DNA of 64,000 bases from Ctena decussata. Lineage: Eukaryota > Mollusca > Bivalvia > Lucinida > Lucinidae. How positions within the stretch are numbered: the first letter of the stretch is position 1; every line of letters starts with the position of its first letter. Position numbers and translations under genes: made by a program. Shown one piece after another: positions 56,231 through 64,000 of the stretch. The stretch is from assembly GCA_963989385.1 (NCBI GenBank), contig OZ022499.1, positions 51,821,757 through 51,885,756 of the forward strand, read 5' to 3'. Under the pieces are notes generated by a model. That model was not told the DNA's origin. It saw nothing but the letters and a program-made list of their open reading frames with translations, and did not search any database.

Positions 56231-56694
56231 ACATGTATGCTTCTAATATAGACTCATTATGGTAAGATCTTGGGTTTAAACATGACCGTGTTTGTCTTCA
56301 TATACTTACTTAATGTACAAATGTACATTGTTTATGATTATCAGTCGTCCATGCTTTGTAAGCCTTCTGTGTTTATACATATTCTGGATGAGTGCCAGTC
56401 AATAAATTCTTTCCTTTTAAAGATTTACAACTTTGGTATTGAAAGGTGCAGTCTCGAGATAAATGCCTTTAATACTAATATAGTGAAAACGTAAAAATAC
56501 CGGTACTCCCTATTTGGTTTAAGATAATTTAAATTCACATGCTGGCTTTGTGAAAGTCTGTCTTAAGACATTTTAGACATTTTATGACATGGTCACATGC
56601 GCTGGTCTGGGTATGCAGAGTATTCATTAGATTATAGTATCGGCCAATGCTCAAGATAAGAAAGTAACAAGGGTAAAAGTTGTGGGATAATTTC

Positions 56695-56895
56695 AGAGCT
56701 CTAGATAAGAGGGAGTATTTGGTGATAATTAGGGATAATTTTTGTTAATTCTGCATAAAAACATATGTTGTGATCCTTCATCTGAACCGTCTTGACGAGA
56801 CGGTTCAGCTGAGGGGTCACAACATATGGTTTCAATGAGAAATAAAAAAAATTATCCCTCAATTATCATCAAATACCCCTCTTATCTAGGGCTCT
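56695..56895. mobile_element. Long hairpin MITE, arms of about 95 bp
   Basis: AGAGCTCTAGATAAGAGGG at the left pairs with CCTCTTATCTAGGGCTCT at the right. Inward, GGATAATTTTTGTTAATTCT, ACATATGTTGTGATCC and CTGAACCGTC pair with their complements around TTGAC. A partial third arm follows (56900-56966). Confidence 0.85.
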
Positions 56896-57595
56896 GCAAC
56901 GTATGTTTTTACTGAGAAATTTATAAGAAAAATTATCTTACAATTATCCTCAAAAACCCATCTTAAGTATCAGCAATTTTCAGTAAAGACCAAAATTGAC
57001 ATGCAATGTTTGCATGTAGTGTTTGCATGTGGTGCAAGGCATGTTTTCTCTTAATGCAGCAAATGTAAAAATTCGTCTCAGGTCATACCTTGTTAAGCTG
57101 TTATTAGTTTGATACCAAAATAGATGTGATATAGTTTGCATACTTTAACATGATTAAGAAGTCCTTATAAGGCTGTTTTATTCCCGCTATCAAAATGATG
57201 CACAATCTTAAAATTTGTAAATGGAATTTTGGTATATCAAATTTTCGTCAAAATAGCAAACGCTTTCAGCTTTTGATAATCACCTGTTAAGAACCATGCA
57301 AATTCAGGATACTTTTTAGGCTTTCGAGTGTTTCTGAAATTTTCACATTAAAGTGAATGGATAGGCTTTCAGGGGAAGCAACTCTGCTGCTATTTTTATT
57401 TTTGCCACCCTCCTCAATGGGGGTAAACTCTTTAATGAAAAGATATGCTCCTAAAGAAGCAAATCCTTCTCATCAAGGGTTGACCCCATTTTGGAAGGGC
57501 TTTGTTGTCTGGAGGAGCAAACAAGAAGTCACAAAAGTTGTTTTCCTTTGATATTAAGAGGTGTACCCATTCGCCTTAAGTAAACATTTAACAAA

Positions 57596-57792
57596 TGAGC
57601 TGTGACACTTCAAATCCAAAAAAGTGGCATGTGTGCCCACCTAAGACTTGGATCAGCTTGGGATCTGCCCAGTCTGATCAAACTCTTTGCTGTCAGCAGG
57701 GGGATCTAAGCTTAGACTCCTAGCTACCCTTTAAGCACACAGTGAAGACTGGTCAGGCTTATCTGAGTCTTTGTGTGTCATGCCGCAGCTCA
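57596..57792. mobile_element. GAGCCGCGAC-family MITE, diverged
   Basis: TGAGCTGTGACACTTC...TCATGCCGCAGCTCA termini with CAGTCTGATCAAACTC and TAAGCTTAGACTCCTAGC in the centre; partly collapsed on the right. Confidence 0.65.
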
Positions 57793-57949
57793 TATGGAAC
57801 ATATCCTTATAACCACATGTACATGATCTAAATGGTTGTTTCCTAGCAAAATGTTTTAGTTTAATGCAAGTTTGGTTACAAGTAATTCTGATGGCTGGAG
57901 AAATAAAATGATTTTCAATTTCAGAACTTCTAACATACACAAAAGCACA

Positions 57950-58187
57950 TGAGCCGCGACATGACAAAACGAACAATGTGGTTGTGCGTCCAGTGCAGAC
58001 TCAGATCAGCCTGGGCATCCACCCAGTCTGATCAGAGTCTTCGCTGTCCGCATGGAGGTAGCTTAAACCCTTAGCTACCCTTAAAGCACTAAACGAAGAG
58101 TCTTTTCAGACTAAGCGGATGCCCAGGCTGATCTGAGTCTGTGCGGGGCGCACAACCACATTGTTGGTTTTGTCGTGTCGCGGCTCA
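57950..58187. mobile_element. GAGCCGCGAC-family MITE, well preserved
   Basis: TGAGCCGCGACATGACAAAA to TTTTGTCGTGTCGCGGCTCA, 238 bp, the same length as the copies at 21318 and 26811. Confidence 0.9.
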
Positions 58188-58753
58188 TATATTTGTTGGT
58201 CTGGTTATATTTTCTTGTGGGAAATTGATATAGTTGTTCAGGCATTCAGGTTGACTGATTGATCACGTACTTTGACTTGAGGCAGTTTTCAATTTGTCAA
58301 ATTTTGTGCAGATTTAGAAAGTTTCAAATTCTGATTTGATGATTTAATTCTGGGTGATTTGTCAGTGAAATGTCTTGTCCCTTCAAAACTGGCACTGTGA
58401 GATAAACTATCACAAAAGTTTTCACAATGGTTTTGAAAAAAAATTTCAATCGGAAAATTTTTGATAAGTACAGCATTGTAACCCCTATCTGGATAAGACT
58501 TAAACAGAAAAATTATTTGTTAACAATAATGTCTGAAAAAATGAATATTACCGTTAAAACTGGAATTTTCCTATGTTTTCTAGAAATGCTGAGAAAAAAA
58601 AAATTAGGTTTCAACCAAAAAAATCTAGGTAGGGTCGCGTATCCTTAACATTCAATCTATTTTTTTTCAGCCCAACTTGGCATCTGATAAAGAATTACAA
58701 TCAAATAAGCCACTGAACACAGCAGCTCTAAATTTTAGATCCTATCGAGTTTT

Positions 58754-60115
58754 TATGCCCCGACCGAAAAGTCGGGGGATATACGATGAGCCTGGCATCC
58801 GTTCCTCCGTACGTAAACATTTTCTCTTGTCCACTCTATGTTTTGAATACCCTTTGGAATAATTTCATGAAACTTCACAGTTATGTAGAATATGTCATGA
58901 CGATGTGTCCCGTACAAGAATGGTAACTCTTGCTATTGTACTTTTTAATTTTCTTTCCTTTGGTGATTTTTTGGCAGATTCGTGTCAGCTCTGTATCTTG
59001 AATACCCTTTGGAATATTTTCATGAAACTTCACAGTTATGTAGAATATGTCATGACGATGTGTCGGGTACAAGAATGGTAACTCTTGCTATTGTACTTTT
59101 TAATTTTCTTTCCTTTGGTGATTTTTTGGCAGATTCGTGTCAGCTCTGTATCTTGAATACCCTTTGAAATATTTTCATGATACTTTACAGATATGTAGAT
59201 CAGGTCATGGCGATGTGTCTTGAACAAGAATGACAACTCTTGCTTTCTTACTTTTTTTGAGTTATTTCCCCTTGATGGTATTAGCTGTAATTTTGTGTCC
59301 GCTTTATATCTTGAACACCTTTAAAATATTTTCATGATACTTCACAGATATGTAGAACATGTCATGACGTTGTGTCGCAAACAAGAATGACAACTCTTGC
59401 TTTCCTACTTTTTGAGTTATTTCCCCTTGATGGTTTTAGGTGTGATTTCGTGTCCGCTGTATAACTTAAATACCTTTTGAAATATTTTCATGATACTTCA
59501 CAGATACTTCACAGCTCATGAAAATCTGTCTGATACATGAATGACAACTCTGTCATTCATACTGTCCGAGTTATTTCCCTTAGGAAGTTTGAGCTGCAGT
59601 TAGCTGTCTCTGCTTTATATCTGTATAACCCTGGCTTGTTCCACAAATTAAAAACCTTTATAAATTTTAGAATATAGATGATCATGCCATGATATCTTAT
59701 CATGTTCCTAACTCTCTGTGACCTCTCTGTACCCCCCCCCCTCCCACCCACCATCACCATTTTTTTTTTATCCAGCTTTGGATGCTTTGTCCAAAATCAC
59801 TTACTAGAGAGCTCAAAATTAGATTTGTAGGGCTTGTACTTTAGAAGTTGTTCACATATTTTGAAATGTTGAGTGTATCATATGCTATACGTTGTGTACA
59901 TGATGGCTGTTTGAGATTTTACCTCTTTTTAGCGGTCTGGCATACTGTTTTGGTGTGAGTGTTAGATAATCATGCATCTGTTAAACGGATAATGTCAATC
60001 AGAAGCATAAAAGAATGACAATATATTACTTATATGTGTTTTTAAGTGCACCCTGTTTACCAAAGCACAAGGTGCCTCTGTCGGGGGATTTGCCATCTCC
60101 TCTGAAGGCTATTTT
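58754..60115 (-). mobile_element. Pearl/HINE-like element, family IV, copy 1
   Basis: The terminal hairpin CCCCGACCGAAAAGTCGGGG (58758-58777) is followed inward by a degenerate ACGG-type tract (CCGTTCCTCCGTACG). Tandem units of about 155-160 bp share TTGAATACCCTTTGNAATA, TTTCATGATACTTCACAG and AACAAGAATG. The far end has CTGTCGGGGGATTTGCCATC (60078-60097), complementary to the hairpin arm and shared with copy 2. Confidence 0.7.
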
Positions 60116-60549
60116 TCGCAATTAGGTAGCTCGGCTTTGTGAATATGCACAGACAGGTGAGACATCCCACTTCACAGAATTTTTATGAGTCCGTAAATTT
60201 CAGCATGTTCTTTGCCAACAGAAATTAATAAGGGAATAACACAATTTTCAATATACTCGGATGTTTTTTCTCCAGCAACAGATTTAGAAAAAGTGAAGTA
60301 GTTAAATTAGGCAGAAGAGGAAAAAAAAATTTTTTTCAGCAGAATTAGTATTGGTAGTCCAATAACAGCCTTTGAGGTTAAAAATTAAAGAGAGTCTAGA
60401 CCATATTTGCATAGTCAAATGACATTTTCATGGCCGAGGTTGCAGTAAAGTTACTTCATGTGCGTTATTATCGCCTTGTCAACAGGAATATATGGGCAGT
60501 AAGTTACTGCTATTTGACATGACATGTTTATGTGATTGATATTATCACG

Positions 60550-60760
60550 TTAACCCTTTCACTACCAAAAAGCAGAGGACAAAATTTACGTCTGCAAAAA
60601 TTAAAAAAATGCCTTGTCCAAGACTTTTTATATTGAGAATTCAGAGACTAGAGGGCAAACAGTGTAGATCTAGATGAGGCGGCTCATTATGAGCCGCCTC
60701 ATCAGGATCTACGCTGTTTGCAAATTTTGCTAATTGCATCACTGGGGCTTAAAGAGTTAA
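60550..60760. mobile_element. MITE with TTAACCCTTT ends and a strong central hairpin
   Basis: Ends TTAACCCTTTCACTACC and GGGGCTTAAAGAGTTAA are inverted with mismatches. The centre (60655-60721) is a hairpin of about 32-bp arms (GCAAACAGTGTAGATC, GATGAGGCGGCTCA) around TTA. Confidence 0.7.
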
Positions 60761-60761
60761 G

Positions 60762-61440
60762 CAGGTTAAAATCGTAAACGTTTCACTTTATATTGTACAT
60801 AGTAGGCCAGCTAGCGAGACAGTGGGTAAAACAAATATTGATATCTGTGGTTGTATACAGAATGTGCATAGTTTGTCTTTTTTGGTCGTTTAATTTGTTC
60901 AGTGGCAAAACAACAGTCCCAAATTTCGATATTTCTAAGGTGCAAGGTGTACTTGGAATTTCTTAGTGATTATATCAGGTCTATAAAACCCTATGTTATG
61001 GCCATTCATTAGAAGGTAGTACTTAGGTGGTTGTAGGGAAAGTAGTGAGTGAACTATGGTTTAATGTGTCACCAACGAATAGGTCATGGAGACGGGACCT
61101 TGGTTTAAAGTCTGGAAAGACTGGGTAAGCGGTTAAGTGAAAAAAAAATCGCCACAAAAAATTGCATCAAAACTCTACCATTACTGTACGTCGACTGAAG
61201 CTTTGTTTAAATTTTCCATGATTTAGGAAAAATTTAATGTTGCAGCACTGGAAAAGAGATAACAGATCCTTTACGTAGCTGTCACATTGATGATCACTGA
61301 TTTCAATTATCGCAGCTCTTTCATTGGCTAATTCCTGTTTCCTTTGCCTAAACCTAGCCCATTGCACTTGGTGTTAGGTAATTACGGATCTGCACTCATG
61401 ATGTCCATATCATTGTAGTGCCCTGAATAATATTATATAT
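60762..61440. other. Intergenic DNA, nothing recognised
   Basis: AT-rich; no supported exon, RNA gene or repeat. Confidence 0.3.
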
Positions 61441-61468
61441 AGGGGTAGGATTGAATGGAATTAATTTT

Positions 61469-63010
61469 TATCCCCCGACCGAAAGGTTCGGGGGATATAG
61501 CGATGAGCCTGGCGTCCGTCCGTCCGTCCGTCCGTCCGTCCGTAAACATTTTTCTTGTCCGCTCTATATCTTGAATACCCTCTGGAATATTTTCATGATA
61601 CTTCACAGTTATGTAGAACAGGTCATGACGCAGTGTCGCGTACAAGAATGGTAACTCCTGCTTTTGTGCTTTTTGTGTTATCTGCCCTTTGGTGAATTTT
61701 TTTCAGATTCGTGTCCGCTCTGTAACTTGAATACCCTTTGAAATATTTTCATGATACTTTACAGATATGTAGAACAGGTCATGACGATGAGTCGCGAACA
61801 AGAATGACAACTCTGGCTTTCTTACTTTTTGAGTTATTTCCCCTTTATTGTTTTAGCTGTGATTATGTGTTGATTTCGTGTCCGCTCTATAACTTGAATA
61901 CCCTTTGGAATATTTTCATGATACTTTACAGATATGTAGACCAGGTCATGACGATGTGTCGCGAACAAGAATGACAACTCGTGCTTTCTTACTTTTTGAG
62001 TTATTTCCCCTTGATGGTTTTAGCTGTGATTTCGTGTCCGCTCTATAACTTGAATACCCTTTGAAATATTTTCATGATACTTTATAGATATGTAGAACAG
62101 GTCATGACGATGTGTCGCGAACAAGAATGACAACTCTTGCTTTCTTACTTTTTGAGTAATTTCCCCTTGATGGTTTTGGGTGTGATTTCGTGTCCGCTCT
62201 ATAACTTTAATACCCTTTGAAATATTTTCATGATACTTTACAGATATGTAGAACAGGTCATGACGATGTGTCGCGAACAAGAATGACAACTCTTGCTTTC
62301 TTACTTTTTGAGTTGTTTCCCCTTGATGGTTTTAGCTGTGATTTCGTATTCCGCTCTATAACTTGAATTCCCTTTGAAATATTTTCATGATACTTCACAG
62401 ATATGTAGACCAAGTCATGACAATATGTCGGGAACAAGAATGACAACTCTTGCTTTCTTACTTTTTGAGTTATTTCCCCTTGATGGTTTTAGATGTGATT
62501 TTCTTTCTGTTCCATGACTTGAATACCCTTTGAAATATTTTCATGATAGTTTATAGATATACAGAACAGGTCATGACATTTTGTCTCATACATGAATGGC
62601 AACTCTCTCATTCATACCCCCCCCCCCCCCCCCCCCCCCCCCCCGCTCAAATTTTTTTTTTGTTTTTTTGTTTTTGTTTTTTCAGATTTGGATTCTTTGT
62701 CCAAATTCACTTACTAGAGAGCTCAAAGTTAGATTTGTAGGGCTTGTACTTTAGAAGTTATTCACACATTTTGAAATGTTGAGTGTATCATATATGCTGT
62801 ACATTGTGTACATGGTGGCTGTTTGAGATTTTACCTCTTTTTACTGGCATACTGTTTTGGTCTTAGTGTTCTGTTAAACAGATAATGTCAATCAAAAGCA
62901 TAATAGAATGACAATATATTACTTATATGTTTTTTGAAGTGCATCATGTTTACCAAGGCACAAAGGGCCTTTGGTCGGGGGATTTGCCATCTCCTCTGAT
63001 GGCTATTTTT
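61469..63010 (-). mobile_element. Pearl/HINE-like element, family IV, copy 2
   Basis: The hairpin TATCCCCCGACC-GAAA-GGTTCGGGGGATA (61469-61497) is followed by an uninterrupted (CCGT)n tract (61513-61543). Then come units of 155-158 bp (equivalent points 61893, 62049, 62204, 62362, 62519). The far end TTTGGTCGGGGGATTTGCC (62970-62988) matches copy 1. Open frames on both strands here are by-products of the core repeat. Confidence 0.75.
62617..62644. repeat. Poly-C run of 28
   Basis: It occupies the same place in family IV copy 2 as a shorter C-run at about 59732-59741 in copy 1. Confidence 0.9.
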
Positions 63011-63114
63011 TGAAAAAAACAAACAAAAAGAAAAACAACAAAAATATTGAAGCAAACAGTATCCAGATCAACCAGTTCCAATATGGTCTGCACTAATTAC
63101 CAGCATACCTTAAA

Positions 63115-63243
63115 TGAGCCATGACAAGCGAAAAACTAACAAAGTGGTTGTGCACCTAGCGCAGACTCAGATCAGCCTGGGGCATCTGCCCAGTCTGATC
63201 AGTCTTCACTTTCAGCATGGAGCTAGCTCAGACTCTAAGCTAC
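63115..63243. mobile_element. GAGCCGCGAC-family MITE, left half only
   Basis: TGAGCCATGACAAGCGAAAA, then GTTGTGCACCTAGCGCAGAC, CAGTCTGATCAGTCTTC and CTAAGCTACC, after which similarity stops at mid-element. Confidence 0.75.
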
Positions 63244-63559
63244 CTTTCATTTTCACAAAAGGAGAACATTTTCTGTGACATCCTGTATGCTTCTATGAAT
63301 GACATAACCCATCTGTAAAATTGTGTCTACTCTTAATTTAAGAAAAGAAGTTGGCTACTCCTTGGGGAGCAAAATTTTACCCTTTAAGATTTGATCCCCA
63401 TAGAGAAGGGATGCAATTATTTTTGCAATATGAAAATGGAAAAGCTGCTTCCACTGTAAGTGTATCCATTTGTCTTAATAAAAGTGCTGAATATATACTA
63501 ATATGAAAGTAATAACAATACTTTAGCAGTAGCATCATATTTTCTTTTCACCATTTCAG

Positions 63560-63586
63560 ATATTCATAATGTCAGGATAAAAGAAG
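63560..63586 (+). other. 5' UTR part of the beta-spectrin-type exon
   Basis: An acceptor TTTTCACCATTTCAG ends at 63559, so the exon begins at 63560 and an upstream non-coding exon is implied. The ATG context is AAGATGG. Confidence 0.6.
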
Positions 63587-63703
63587 ATGGCGAGTTCTGA
63601 TGCAAAACATTTCGAGACGGGCCGTATCAAGGCCCTGCAGGATGAGCGAGTGTACATCCAGAAAAAGACCTTTACAAAATGGGCCAATGCCTTTTTGGAG
63701 AAG
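63587..63703 (+). CDS. Beta-spectrin-type protein, first coding exon (partial)
   Basis: 39 codons: MASSDAKHFETGRIKALQDE, then RVYIQKKTFTKWANAFLEK. The exon ends AAG|GTAGGT at phase 0. The segment RIKAL.DER..(V/I)QKKTFTKW is the start of the first calponin-homology domain of the actin-binding module in beta-spectrins, and is similar in spectraplakins. FETGRIKAL favours a beta-spectrin, possibly the beta-heavy type; that subtype is a guess. Beta-spectrins cross-link actin under the plasma membrane as tetramers with alpha-spectrin. The short leader is less than the roughly 50 residues that precede this motif in many vertebrate beta-spectrins. The rest of the gene lies right of the window. Confidence 0.85.
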
Positions 63704-64000
63704 GTAGGTTTGTTGTTTTTTTTGTTTGTTTTTTTTCATTATAGAAAAAAGAATGTTTTTTCTTGCCTGTGACTTGCAGAAGTGAGAAGTAGGTATTACT
63801 TTCATTGATTTTCAAGTGTTGACATCGTCGAGAGCATAAATTTTGTGTCAAGTTTTCTGGTTTAGCACTGTTATGTGACAACGTGTTAACAGGCGAGACA
63901 CTGCCTTCTGCAGAGTTCTTGTGACTATTTCCTTTATCGTCACCCTCGTAAGATGAGAAAATTAATAATGTTCAGATCAACCAGACATCTTGAGATTATG

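Noticed and set aside
62020..62446. Frames with MSFLFATHRHDLFYISVKYHENISKG on the - strand
   Set aside because: The peptide repeats exactly with the 156-bp core of the HINE-like element and appears in all its units; repeat by-product.

Overview
The window is eukaryotic, intron-bearing nuclear DNA, most likely from a bivalve mollusc, perhaps a heterodont clam. The organism call is inference. It rests on AT-rich, repeat-saturated intergenic DNA, on tRNA-derived SINEs with GACGTTAA-type tails, on non-autonomous elements built like the bivalve 'pearl'/Helentron-associated (HINE) elements with (ACGG)n tracts, and on many short hairpin transposons. Most short open frames are chance frames or lie inside repeats.

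Only three protein-coding loci are supported, all on the + strand. (1) Positions 2-271 are the 3' coding end of an unidentified gene that begins left of the window. (2) Positions 29813-34501 hold a complete four-exon gene for a 342-residue protein with an N-terminal C3HC4 RING finger and an acidic, serine-rich body; all exon junctions keep frame. (3) Positions 63587-63703 are the first coding exon of a beta-spectrin-type protein that continues right of the window. A tRNA-Lys(CTT) gene with a T5 terminator lies on the - strand at 29313-29385.

The rest is a nested mosaic of mobile DNA. 0.3-8.6 kb: a minisatellite carrying consensus nuclear-receptor palindromes, interrupted by a pearl/HINE-like element, then a second such element at 6.2-8.6 kb. 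9-14 kb: LINE tails, tandem hairpins, a TTAA-flanked element inside a hairpin MITE, and a SINE with a perfect target-site duplication. 14.5-18.2 kb and 24.0-26.7 kb: two long inverted-arm elements. 26-29 kb: SINE pieces and a TIR element. 34.7-41.8 kb: a 7.1-kb element with 13-bp perfect termini and ACGT-rich subterminal arrays, abutting the 3' end of the RING gene. 42.8-46.2 kb: a candidate foldback element whose arms are made of a CGTCTTTTCG word and its complement. 48.2-51.8 kb: a 404-bp tandem family split by a 5'-truncated LINE with a 14-bp target-site duplication. 52-63 kb: further LINE, SINE and HINE-like copies, with several MITEs.

No functional linkage between the three genes is visible. 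The most interesting material is structural: a shared design across four unrelated pearl/HINE-like families, the CGTCTTTTCG foldback, and the large element downstream of the RING gene.
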